A stretch of 7,714 bases of DNA from Rubrobacter sp. (GTDB lineage: Bacteria; Actinomycetota; Rubrobacteria; Rubrobacterales; Rubrobacteraceae). The stretch is taken from contig JAFAPF010000162.1 in assembly GCA_019247245.1 (NCBI GenBank), positions 1-7,714 of the forward strand. The letters run 5' to 3'. The notes beneath the pieces were generated by a model that ran no database searches, had not been told where the DNA came from, and worked only from the letters and a program-made list of their open reading frames with translations. The translations under genes and the position numbers were made by a program. Of this stretch, positions 1 to 5,496 are shown piece after piece; within the stretch, counting starts at the first letter, position 1; each line of letters opens with the position of its first letter.

Positions 1-300
1 CGATGGACATCGTTGCCGACGAGGAACTCCTCGCGTAGGTTCTCATCGCCTGAGAGGATAGCCAGGATCTTAATCTCGATTTGAGAGAGGTCCGAGACCA
101 CTAGCTTGTAACCCGTGGGGGCTACGAAGGCCTTCCTGAGGCTCGGCGGTATCCCTTGAAGGGGTGGATTCTCGCAGCTCATGCGGCCGGTCTTGGCCCT
201 GAGTTGATTCCACTTGGCGTGGATGCGGCCGTTGGTGACCTTGGTGTTCCTAAACCGCTTGTAGACATCGAGAGATCTTTCGGGTATCCCTGGCAGCTTG
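1..300 (-). pseudogene. polA: DNA polymerase I (family A) fragment, truncated at both ends
   Basis: About 99 codons are open on the minus strand from 299 to the left edge of the window. They include the family A signatures NGRIHAKWNQL, AKTGRMSCENPPLQGIP and motif A, SDLSQIEIKILA; the catalytic metal-binding Asp codon lies at 90-92. The family copies DNA and fills repair gaps, and this segment is the start of the palm domain. Upstream in the same frame there are only a few residues before a TGA at 315-317, and the sequence there belongs instead to a hydrolase. The thumb and 5'-nuclease parts are therefore missing, and the C-terminus lies outside the window. Motif A has Ile and Lys where the usual form is IELR, a mild divergence. 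I call it a relic rather than a working polymerase, because it has no start codon or N-terminus here. Family assignment is very secure; the exact 5' junction (about 275-300) is not. Confidence 0.88.
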
Positions 301-509
301 GCGGAGGTTAAGGTTCAGTTCTTGCTTACCGGAGTACCCATGTCCTCGGATATCCATTGACACACTCGGTGGGTTCGGGAAAGCGCCGGAATGTTGTGCC
401 GGAAGAATTTGTGGTTCATCGTCCAGCCATGAATGAGGAAGATAGGGCTACCTCGTCCTTGGTCCGTGTAGTAGATAGGCACTCCGTCCTCGGCAGCCAT
501 GAACGGCAT
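290..509 (-). pseudogene. Alpha/beta hydrolase N-terminal fragment with a one-base frameshift
   Basis: The minus-strand frame from ATG 507-509 reads MPFMAAEDGVPIYYTDQGRG, then SPIFLIHGWTMNHKFF, the HGW oxyanion-hole motif of alpha/beta hydrolases, then NIPALSRTHRV. A second ATG at 498-500 (MAAEDG) is an equally good start. At about 361-366 the frame is lost: the annotated frame gives VCQWISEDMG and stops at 315-317, while the adjacent frame gives SMDIRGHGYSGK, the expected family motif. Restoring one G (GTGTGTC to GTGGTGTC) rejoins them as HRVVSMDIRGHGYSGK. Similarity continues to about LNLRQAARD and then gives way to polymerase sequence. The nucleophile elbow GxSxG, the acid and the His are all absent, so it cannot be catalytic. 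Substrate unknown. A purine-rich GGGGAAAGAGA lies upstream of the start. Confidence 0.8.
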
Positions 510-1016
510 TCTCAGATCTCTTTCCCCGGTAGAGGCGTTTCCGTCTCCCCGCCTTGGCTTCGGTTTGTGCCTTTATTGTAGTGCTGGTTATATAAAGGAG
601 ACAAATCCGGGAACTTCGAACAACCTCAGCATGGTGGTGAGGGTGCTCTCACTATCGCTACTGGAAACGGAAGCGGAAAGGGATTAACACACCCACGCTC
701 CCAAGTGGACCCTGATTAAATCGCACTGCAAGGCGCTGTCAGGAACAAGGGATAGAGAGCTGGCACCAGGCGAGGAGAGATACTGCTGCTCTTAAGCAAC
801 ACAACAGTTAAAGGCTGTTCTAGGAAGACTACAGTAAGGACAATGTGCGACTCTATGTTAGCTTGCGGAAAGAATCAGAGTTATTGCGGTGAGGGAGTGG
901 TGTCCTGCGGCACGTCGACGCGGAGGAAAGCGCATAGAGGATTCCAGCCTTTTGGTGACCGAAGCAAGGGTGACGTTATGCTGCTGAGAGTAAGATAAAA
1001 GAGGGGAGGCGGCTCT
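510..1016. other. No recognisable gene; about 500 bp of unassigned sequence
   Basis: All frames on both strands are interrupted often, and the short open stretches show no motif I recognise. The left part should contain the promoter for the minus-strand hydrolase relic, and the last 16 bases contain the ribosome binding site of the gene at 1017. I found no tRNA, convincing terminator or long repeat. Confidence 0.5.
1001..1009 (+). promoter_or_regulatory. Ribosome binding site for the GTG-started gene at 1017
   Basis: GAGGGGAGG lies 7 bases before the GTG at 1017. No ATG or other start with comparable spacing occurs nearby in that frame, so this site decides the start. Confidence 0.6.
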
Positions 1017-1250
1017 GTGCCTATAGATCCATCCAAAGTCGGAGAAGTAGCAGCTGAGTTAATGGATATCCTTGAGACTACCTACGGGGAAGACGCTGAG
1101 ATATCAGCGGTAATGCTCATTACAGCCGTCACTCACGAGAACGGAACAAAAACCACAGTTCATCATAACGCCAGTCCGGGTATGCCGGTACATGAAGGAT
1201 TGGGGCTGCTCATGTTTGTGCAGAGTCTTATAGCTAGGGGGGCGAGGTAA
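1017..1250 (+). CDS. Small hypothetical protein, 77 aa
   Basis: I do not recognise a family. The start is a GTG at 1017, chosen because a strong Shine-Dalgarno, GAGGGGAGG at 1001-1009, sits 7 bases upstream. The protein starts with a helix-prone, acidic stretch (VGEVAAELMDILETTYGEDA, about residues 7-26), followed by alternating hydrophobic residues typical of beta strands (AVMLITAVTH, then TKTTVHHNAS). A Gly/Pro turn and a hydrophobic tail (LGLLMFVQSLIARG) complete it. No cysteine pair, signal peptide or membrane segment is evident. It is probably a small cytosolic alpha/beta protein. Neighbours give no functional hint: it is separated by 129 bp from the next gene and is likely transcribed alone. 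Codon use looks coherent, and the good ribosome binding site is the best argument that it is real. Confidence 0.6.
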   Translation: MPIDPSKVGEVAAELMDILETTYGEDAEISAVMLITAVTHENGTKTTVHHNASPGMPVHEGLGLLMFVQSLIARGAR

Positions 1251-1379
1251 CCTGTACGGTTGAATTTGAATTGCGAAACGCCCTGGTCCTAGCGGAAAGA
1301 TCGATTCTAACGAATGCTGCTATCACGTAACTAATTCAGAAATTCGCACTCCCAGCCACGAAATGGAAAGGCCTAAGAT

Positions 1380-1715
1380 ATGTCACTCTATGCCCTTAAC
1401 CTGTTCGACCTCGCGAACAACGACCTCTACCTACGTTACTCGCGGCGCTCGCCGGAGGCTGTGGCAAAGTATGGTGGCAGGGTTGTTGCCTTGGGGCTTC
1501 TCGACGAAGCTCTTGAGAGCGAACCTGGGCTCGAGCCGCGCACCACGATGATTCTTGTCGAGTGGCCCTCGCGTGAGGCTTTCCGCTCCTTTTTGGAGGA
1601 TCCAGAGTTCGAGGACCTTCATCCTCTCCGAGAGGATGGAACGCGCAACTACCTATGGTGGACCTATGAGCGTCTTGAGGATCTCAGGCCTATCTTCGCC
1701 CTTAATAACCGCTGA
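1380..1715 (+). CDS. DUF1330-type small protein, 111 aa
   Basis: The protein has the layout of DUF1330, a dimeric alpha/beta-barrel family of about 95-110 residues. An N-terminal strand (YALNLFDLANNDLYLRYS) leads to a helix and the hallmark KYGGRVVALG at about residues 30-39. Then comes TTMILVEWPSREAFRSFLED (residues 55-74), matching the family's 'xxxLxFPSxEAAxxWYxxPEY' segment, and then PEFEDLHPLRE. The biochemical role of DUF1330 proteins is not well defined; some relatives are monooxygenase-like dimeric barrels. The ATG at 1380 is preceded by GGAAAGG at 1365-1371, 8 bases away. The C-terminal tail after residue 85 (NYLWWTYERLEDLRPIF) is longer than in the minimal family. The next gene starts 94 bp downstream on the same strand, so an operon with the MazG-like gene is possible but unproven. 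Confidence 0.75.
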   Translation: MSLYALNLFDLANNDLYLRYSRRSPEAVAKYGGRVVALGLLDEALESEPGLEPRTTMILVEWPSREAFRSFLEDPEFEDLHPLREDGTRNYLWWTYERLEDLRPIFALNNR

Positions 1716-1793
1716 AGCACAGACCAATAACCATCTCCAAAAGGACAAATTCGATCTACAAGAACTTCCTCAAGTACTATATGCACAATATCT

Positions 1794-1799
1794 GAGGAG
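1794..1799 (+). promoter_or_regulatory. Ribosome binding site fixing the MazG-like start
   Basis: GAGGAG ends 10 bases before GTG 1810. It supports this start over the longer open frame that begins inside the preceding gene. Confidence 0.55.
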
Positions 1800-1809
1800 A
1801 AAAGCTAAC

Positions 1810-2151
1810 GTGGAAAATCTAAAGAGCGAGATTGCGGCGTTCATTGCCGAAAGGGATTGGGAGCAGTTTCACTCTCCAAAAAACCTCGCTATGGCTCTTA
1901 GTGTGGAGGCATCAGAGATCGTCGAGCACTTCCAATGGCTCACTGAGGAGCAGAGCCGCAACGTGCCTCCTGAGAAGCTAGCAGAGGTAAGGGAAGAGAT
2001 CGGCGACGTGATGATCTACCTGACGGAGCTGGCTGAGAAGCTAGGGATTGACCTGGTGGAGGCTGCTAGGGTGAAGCTGGAGATAAACGCGCACAAATAC
2101 CCTATAGAACTCGCCAAAGGGAAAGCTTCCAAATACACAGAGTACCGGTGA
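1810..2151 (+). CDS. MazG-like nucleotide pyrophosphohydrolase, 113 aa
   Basis: This is an all-alpha NTP pyrophosphohydrolase of the MazG/RS21-C6 (dCTPase-like) group, which hydrolyses non-canonical or excess NTPs to the NMP and pyrophosphate in the cytosol. Diagnostic segments are FIAERDWEQFHSPKNLAMAL near the N-terminus, the metal-binding ExxE in VEASEIVEHFQWL, and the ExxD in REEIGDVMIYLTELAEKLG. The C-terminal segment NAHKYPIELAKGKASKYTEY is also typical. The length matches the usual 105-120 residues and all expected Mg-binding acidic positions are present, so it looks functional. The open frame extends upstream to 1555, but there it overlaps the DUF1330 gene and loses similarity. I chose GTG 1810 because GAGGAG at 1794-1799 is well placed and the family normally begins just before this point. 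A possible small ORF overlaps its stop codon. Confidence 0.9.
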   Translation: MENLKSEIAAFIAERDWEQFHSPKNLAMALSVEASEIVEHFQWLTEEQSRNVPPEKLAEVREEIGDVMIYLTELAEKLGIDLVEAARVKLEINAHKYPIELAKGKASKYTEYR

Positions 2152-2249
2152 TGTCCAAAATATTCTTATTCACACATGGCTTTACTTCAAAACGCTCCTC
2201 GGCTCTTCTTAGGCCTTTAGTAGAGGCGACAGTAGCCTCCTTAGTGTAG
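2151..2249 (+). CDS. Possible coupled 32-residue ORF
   Basis: ATG at 2151-2153 shares one base with the TGA of the MazG-like gene (TGATG), the arrangement seen in translational coupling. The product would begin MSKIFLFTHGFTSKRSS and run 32 residues to TAG 2247-2249. It has a short hydrophobic N-terminus and no recognised family. There is no independent Shine-Dalgarno. The overlap may be chance; the ORF could also be the stump of a longer gene that lost its frame. Confidence 0.2.
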   Translation: MSKIFLFTHGFTSKRSSALLRPLVEATVASLV

Positions 2250-2288
2250 GCTGAGGTGGCTGGGTTCGGGCAGAAGGGAATGATTCAA

Positions 2289-2638
2289 ATGATGGACCAT
2301 GAGAGGACAGAGAGGGAGCTTCAGGAGGTTTTTGAAGAGATCCAGCGCTCTTACGAGGCTTTGGTCAACAATGCTCTTGAAGCTCAAAAGCAGACCCTTG
2401 AGCTTGCTCATAGTTTGTATAAGAGTTCGGCAGAAGCCCAATCCCAAAGTACGCGTGCCACGCTAGGGCTTTGGCTAAGCAGTCTAGAAACCATCGTGAG
2501 GCCTTGGAGGCCTTAGTTAAGAAGTCAGAGGAAGCTTTCATGAAAGTGCTCAAAGCCCCCTATGATGCCCACCACAAGATTGAGGAAGCTAGAGCAGATC
2601 TTGAGGACCTAAGCTCTGAGGAGAGTTACAGAAAGTAA
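2289..2638 (+). pseudogene. Phasin-like helical protein gene, one-base frameshift
   Basis: Two plus-strand frames join into one continuous, highly helical protein of about 116 residues. The first frame runs from ATG 2289 (MMDHERTERELQEVFEEIQ, then EAQKQTLELAHSLYKSS) to about 2465. The second runs from 2468 (ALAKQSRNHREALEALVKKS, then EEAFMKVLKAPYDAHHKIEE) to TAA 2636-2638. Inserting one A (CTAGGGCT to CTAGAGGCT) restores TLEALAKQ. No slippery heptamer is present, so decay is more likely than programmed frameshifting. The pattern of long heptad-like helices with a central 'AF..VLKAPYD' resembles phasin-like, granule- or surface-associated helical proteins; this is inference only. The start at 2289 (or 2292) fits the purine-rich AGAAGGGA at 2272-2279. 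GTG 2256 is an alternative start. If the lesion is a sequence error, this is an ordinary intact gene. Confidence 0.65.
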
Positions 2639-3008
2639 GCAAGGCGTAAGAGGAGCTTAAGAGAGGAGTCAGGCTAAGAGCTCTGGCTCACTTCTCATGC
2701 CCCAGCCTCCTAGAGGCGATGGAACAACTCTCTATGTAATATAGCGGCCTTCATAATTATTGATCTAACGGACAGTGGAAGGCGCAAACATCAATCTCAT
2801 CACAAGCCGTTGCGCTAAAGGGAAATCTTTTCCATCGGGACCAGGGTACGTCTCTAGAGATTTCGACGTTCATGTCTTCAGGCCGCAACCTTTACTGCGA
2901 TTTTCTCCCATTAGCCTAAGGGTCATAAGTATGCTCATAGCCGGGGGGTATAAATCGAGAGCGGGATGCTGCCCTGATGCTGTCAGGCTCTATTGTCGGA
3001 AATCTAGG
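2639..3008. other. No convincing gene
   Basis: This stretch follows the frameshifted helical gene. A plus-strand open frame exists from GTG 2775 to 3053, but it has no ribosome binding site, an odd composition and no recognisable motif, so I do not call it. A short inverted repeat CCTGA-TGCTG-TCAGG lies near 2973-2987. Part of the region could hold decayed C-terminal sequence of the minus-strand open frame that begins further right, but I could not trace it. Confidence 0.4.
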
Positions 3009-3273
3009 CTAGCCGCCCACCACACCGACCGTACTAATGCCTTCGCTTGGTAGCTCTAGCTCTTCCACGCGTGTATATACCATCACCCCGGTGGAGTAGT
3101 CGTACGTCGTCCTTAGAGAGGACGTGGTGGACGTCGGCGACTCGCGGGTACCGATGCGGCCCTAGCTGGGGCCAGTCCCTCGGGTGCAAGACCTCGCCTA
3201 TGCTGATAGCGCCAAATGGCGTTTTTGTACTTCGGGACTTACATCTTGCCTCTAGCCTACTGCCAATCCTGGG
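3009..3273 (-). pseudogene. Open frame without a start codon; probable gene fragment
   Basis: The minus strand is open from just after a TAG at 3274-3276 to a TAG at 3034-3036. It contains a coding-like stretch: TPFGAISIGEVLHPRDWPQL, GPHRYPRVADVHHVLSKDDV and RLLHRGDGIYTR. At about 3067-3070 a shift to the neighbouring frame continues equally well as VEELELPSEGISTVGVVGG to TAG 3009-3011. There is no ATG and no convincing alternative start or ribosome binding site. I therefore think this is the middle of a broken gene. The segment DVRLLHRGDGIYTRVEELEL vaguely recalls small secreted actinobacterial proteins with a repeated 'GDG...VEGLELPPG' pattern. That is memory, not a match, so no function is assigned. 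The opposite-strand frame over the same DNA (3047-3433) looks like noise. Confidence 0.35.
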
Positions 3274-3328
3274 CTACTTCGTTATCGTCTCCCCAGCACG
3301 TAAATCCGGGTCCAGGGCGCCCCTACAC

Positions 3329-3592
3329 TCAGAGTGGTGGTTCGTGGTAACGAGGGTGGGGGCTTCGCAGCAGAGTGTGAGCAGCCACTTTGGCCACACC
3401 CATGGCAGTCGCGTATTTCTTCATCTTCGATAAGGCGCTCTGGGCTTCTTTTAGATGCTCCTCCATGAGCTGGATACGCCGGTGTAGCTCTTCGCGCTCT
3501 CTATCCTCAAGGGTGGCTCGTACCAGCTTGAGATGCGCTATCCCAGTTTTGGCTTCGACTATTGTGGCCTTTAGGTCTTCTATCTCGGTCAC
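3329..3592 (-). CDS. Small coiled-coil protein, 87 aa
   Basis: No family is recognised. The start is GTG at 3590-3592, preceded by CAGGAG with a short 4-base spacer. Residues 1 to about 60 form an almost uninterrupted charged helix with heptad spacing of Leu/Ile/Ala: VTEIEDLKATIVEAKTGIAH, then LKLVRATLEDREREELHRRI, then QLMEEHLKEAQSALSKMKKY. This predicts a coiled-coil homodimer or hairpin. The last 25 residues are different (a short Ala/Val helix, then RSPHPRYHEPPL) and probably disordered. There is no signal peptide or membrane segment. It stands alone on the minus strand. Its upstream region carries three ACCACTT-type motifs that could bind a regulator. The helix could be a structural, toxin-neutralising or DNA-associated protein, and the sequence does not decide between these. 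Confidence 0.55.
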   Translation of the reverse strand: MTEIEDLKATIVEAKTGIAHLKLVRATLEDREREELHRRIQLMEEHLKEAQSALSKMKKYATAMGVAKVAAHTLLRSPHPRYHEPPL

Positions 3593-3619
3593 ATCACTCC
3601 TGAGATTCTCACTCTTTAC

Positions 3620-3661
3620 AAGTGGTCAGTTTAGCTTAGCACCACTTTGAGCACCACTTTG
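3620..3661. repeat. ACCACTT motif cluster upstream of the coiled-coil gene
   Basis: A perfect 12-bp tandem repeat, AGCACCACTTTG, occupies 3638-3649 and 3650-3661. An inverted copy of its core, AAGTGGT, lies at 3620-3626 and pairs with ACCACTT at 3641-3647 across a 14-bp spacer. The cluster is 28-70 bp upstream of the GTG at 3592, a position expected for a promoter or operator of that minus-strand gene. No clear -35/-10 pair could be assigned. Confidence 0.45.
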
Positions 3662-3696
3662 GCTCCACGCCCAAGCTGCCGTTTAGCTAGTAAGCA

Positions 3697-3754
3697 TCGA
3701 TGAGAGCAAAAACGAAATGCTCGTTGCTGGATCTCATCGACGTACTGTCGTCGA
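3697..3754. other. Overlapping, mutually exclusive hairpins
   Basis: The outer stem TCGATGAGA (3697-3705) pairs perfectly with TCTCATCGA (3732-3740). Inside it, GCA..ACGA pairs with TCGTTGC with a three-A bulge. A second stem, TCGACG (3737-3742) with CGTCGA (3749-3754), uses the same TCGA, so the two cannot form fully at once. Which strand is transcribed, and whether this is an RNA element, is unknown. Confidence 0.35.
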
Positions 3755-3821
3755 AATATCCCATGTGTGATCTGATCTCTTCTTATTGTTATGTTTTATC
3801 CGCAACCTAGCTATTTTCTGC

Positions 3822-3960
3822 AGCGCTTGGCAGGATTCTAGCCTGCGCTCCCGGATTAGAAAGCGTCAGCAGCTTAGTAAGAGCTTATGATATAGGAGGC
3901 GGGTTGCCTCCGGGAGTCTGTCTCGAAACTCCGCAACGTTGCCAAGTATCGATACTTTGG
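3822..3960. repeat. Run of short inverted repeats in the intergenic region
   Basis: Four inverted repeats follow one another. The first is AGCG/CAGG with CCTG/CGCT (3822-3849, 5-base bulge). The second is GGAGGC-GGGTT-GCCTCC (3895-3911). The third is GGAGT (3913-3917) with ACTCC (3928-3932). The fourth is a near-palindrome at 3942-3960 containing the perfect 14-bp AAGTATCGATACTT. None is followed by a T-tract typical of a terminator. The rest of 3593-4192 shows no gene I can support; open frames under 40 codons exist on both strands without ribosome binding sites. Confidence 0.4.
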
Positions 3961-4192
3961 TTTCGGTATAACTTTTGATACAGATTTGTAAGCGCAAAAG
4001 GCGGGTTTTGATACTCATGGTTGTACTCTGCTGAACACGTCTCAAACGCCCTTTGTTTCTTTTACAAATTACGGAGGCAAGCCCTCAGTGAGGCTCGCTC
4101 GGAGTGCGATGAGGCCTTGCAGGTTGCCATGGATCGAGTAGCAAAAAGGTGAAAAGAACTAAAGAAATCTCAGGACGATAGAAGTAGTGCGC

Positions 4193-4354
4193 TTACCGTT
4201 TACGTTCCTTATCGTATTCCTGTGGGAATGCCTTCAGAAATTCCCTTGCGGCCCGCGCTGCGGCGCGCGCCGCAGCGCGCCCTATCGCACGGACCTCTTT
4301 GTTTTCTTTTAGCTTGTTGGCGTTTCCTATAGCCTTCCTTATTGGTTCTATCAT
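4193..4354 (-). CDS. Small Ala/Arg-rich helical protein, 53 aa
   Basis: This minus-strand ORF starts at ATG 4352-4354, preceded by AGAGGAG with a 4-base spacer (the AGCA before ATG), and ends at TAA 4193-4195. The product starts MIEPIRKAIGNANKLKENKE, then VRAIGRAAARAAARAAREFL, and ends KAFPQEYDKERKR. The middle is a regular Ala/Arg helix with Arg every three to four residues, giving one strongly basic face, and the whole protein is very basic. That suggests nucleic-acid or membrane-surface binding, but no family is recognised. There is no signal peptide. The Ala/Arg codons form a perfect 26-bp palindrome and are strikingly GC-rich compared with flanking DNA. The good ribosome binding site argues for a real gene. 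The alternative is that the GC palindrome is an inserted element that happens to be in frame. Confidence 0.5.
   Translation of the reverse strand: MIEPIRKAIGNANKLKENKEVRAIGRAAARAAARAAREFLKAFPQEYDKERKR
4254..4279. repeat. Perfect 26-bp GC-rich palindrome
   Basis: Each 13-base arm (CGCGCTGCGGCGC and its reverse complement) meets at 4266/4267 with no loop. All 26 bases are G or C except one T and one A. It lies inside the Ala/Arg-rich ORF, where the two arms encode alternating Ala and Arg. Confidence 0.9.
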
Positions 4355-4541
4355 TGCTCTCCTCTGGAGTTATAGTTGGTAGCTAGACTTTTACCCAGCT
4401 CTTAGTTGACTACTATTACATAGCAAGTTCTTTTACCCTAGAGTCACAGTCGTTTCACATAACGATGGTGCTGACAGCCCTTGTTTAAGGAATATGGAAG
4501 ATGTAGTTTGGCAGTAGTCCGTCAAAACAAACTGAAACATC

Positions 4542-4565
4542 CAGCAACGTAAGATTCGGTTGCTG
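4542..4565. other. 7-bp stem hairpin in a gene-poor stretch
   Basis: CAGCAAC (4542-4548) pairs with GTTGCTG (4559-4565) around a 10-base loop, followed by TCGTTT on the plus strand. The T-run is too weak to call a terminator. The surrounding 4355-4742 shows no gene I can support on either strand. Confidence 0.3.
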
Positions 4566-4742
4566 TCGTTTCGCACTCCCATAGGTACAATGATGATGTT
4601 GATGTAAGTAGAGCATGTTTACAGGAAGCGGGCACTCACGGTGTCAGCCGAAGACTTGCCACACGCCACACGGCGATTCAGAACGAGCGTCCTCGCAGGA
4701 ATCTAACCAGGAAACGCTCTAACGTTTGCCAAGCATTTGTAG

Positions 4743-4950
4743 CTTCTGCCAAGAAGAGCTTCTGGTAGAGCCCGAAATGCTCCTAAAGGCGTGGTTCGAG
4801 CTAGTCTTCCTAAGACCGAGAAGCTGAAGGACATCCTGGGCTTGTCGGAGGCAGACCGGCGGGGCTTACGGAGTACAAAGCCAGCCTCAGACGGGCCTGG
4901 AGCAAGCTGGTAACGTCGGGTGGACGTTTCTAGAGAAGGCTAGTGATGCA
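4743..4950 (+). pseudogene. Degraded ORF of unknown family
   Basis: One plus-strand frame, open after a TAG at 4740-4742, gives a basic stretch and then ASLPKTEKLKDILGLSEADR at about 4800-4857. At about 4855-4863 the frame breaks. Shifting by one base continues the helix as GLTEYKASLRRAWSKLVTSG. No start codon or ribosome binding site is evident and I do not recognise a family. The composition (charged, helical, no stop once shifted) suggests a former gene. It ends next to the left boundary of the inverted-repeat element at 4958, so the insertion may have interrupted it. Confidence 0.3.
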
Positions 4951-5018
4951 CCTGGCGTAGTGCCTAATATCACTTCACTATATTACCCTTGCCCAATACT
5001 GCGCAGGGTGGTCGAGAG

Positions 5019-5359
5019 ATGACGACATACGTACGAAAAAGAATGTTGGGTAGGACGCATACTATCAGCTAGTCGAGTACCGCCGGGTAGATAGCAAACC
5101 ACGGCAGAACGTGCTGGTTCACTTGGGTAGACGCTTGGCCGTCGAATTTGCCTTAACTGAGCGGCCACAGGCGATCAAACGTCTACGCTACTTTGCTCAA
5201 AGTAAATGGGAGAAAGCTGAGGGTCTTTCTGGAAGCCCCGCTACTAGGACGATACGGCGGAGCGCCTTGAAAAGAGTGGAAAAAGCAAAGCGACGATCTG
5301 CCAGTGTAGAGACCATCCTAAAGAAGCTGCGAGTACCAAGGAAACAAGGCGTTATGTAG
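5019..5359 (+). pseudogene. IS1634-type transposase N-terminal-like ORF, frameshifted
   Basis: ATG 5019 opens MTTYVRKRMLGRTH and then hits a TAG. The neighbouring frame from 5060 continues YYQLVEYRRVDSKPRQNVLV, then HLGRRLAVEFAL, RPQAIKRLRYFAQSKWEK and ILKKLRVPRKQGVM to TAG 5357-5359. The combined N-terminus 'TTYVRK...YYQLVExRRVDxKPRQxVLVHLG' is the signature start of IS1634/IS4-like transposases, also found as stand-alone ORFs of 100-130 residues. The rest is a basic, helical, coiled-coil-like tail, with no DDE catalytic domain present. One missing base at about 5054-5060 accounts for the break. It sits inside matching inverted repeats, so it may be the stump of an IS, or a stand-alone DNA-binding protein that has since decayed. 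The upstream ribosome binding site is poor. Confidence 0.55.
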
Positions 5360-5391
5360 TGCCTAACCATGCTGCAACATTTTAGGCACTA
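5357..5391. other. 10-bp stem hairpin at the end of the transposase-like ORF
   Basis: TAGTGCCTAA (5357-5366) pairs with TTAGGCACTA (5382-5391) over a 15-base loop. It starts on the ORF's TAG stop. There is no T-tract, so it is a Rho-independent terminator only by position; it may instead be subterminal repeat structure of the element. Confidence 0.5.
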
Positions 5392-5496
5392 AGCCGGTTA
5401 ACTGCGAATAAGAACCACTCTATGCTGTGCGGTGAATAAGAGGGTGAGAAAAAGGGTTGGGAGCATGCCTGCTTCAGGCGGCTATATAACGCGGAG

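Larger units (their letters stand above)
4958..5391. mobile_element. Putative small insertion element with TAGTGCCTAA inverted ends
   Basis: TAGTGCCTAA at 4958-4967 and its exact complement TTAGGCACTA at 5382-5391 bound a 434-bp segment containing one transposase-like ORF. A second direct copy (GTAGTGCCTAA, 5356-5366) overlaps the ORF's stop codon and forms a 10-bp hairpin with the right end. No target-site duplication is visible. At 434 bp it is far shorter than a complete IS1634-type element, so it would be a deletion derivative or a MITE-like unit. The matching ends could still be chance plus a terminator hairpin. Confidence 0.4.

Noticed and set aside
357..687. Plus-strand open frames opposite and beside the hydrolase relic
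   Set aside because: They lie antisense to or next to a recognisable hydrolase sequence, have no ribosome binding site and no protein-like motifs.
2466..2470. Programmed -1 frameshift in the phasin-like gene
   Set aside because: No X-XXY-YYZ slippery heptamer or downstream structure is visible; a simple one-base deletion explains the break.
2775..3053. 92-codon plus-strand open frame with GTG start
   Set aside because: No ribosome binding site, low-complexity basic composition and no family resemblance; not enough to call a gene.
3210..3226. CGCC-AAAT-GGCG followed by TTTTT, a terminator-like hairpin on the plus strand
   Set aside because: Only four base pairs and a four-base loop, inside a better-supported minus-strand coding-like stretch.
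3047..3433. 128-codon plus-strand open frame
   Set aside because: It is antisense to both the minus-strand coding-like frame at 3009-3273 and the coiled-coil gene, whose sequences look far more protein-like.
3680..3810. Two short ORFs (36 codons plus strand from 3700; about 25 codons minus strand from about 3760)
   Set aside because: Neither has a ribosome binding site, and both lie over the inverted-repeat structure that better explains the sequence.
3620..3961. CRISPR-like repeat array
   Set aside because: Repeats are only 7-12 bp, without regular spacers of uniform length, and there are no cas genes in the window.
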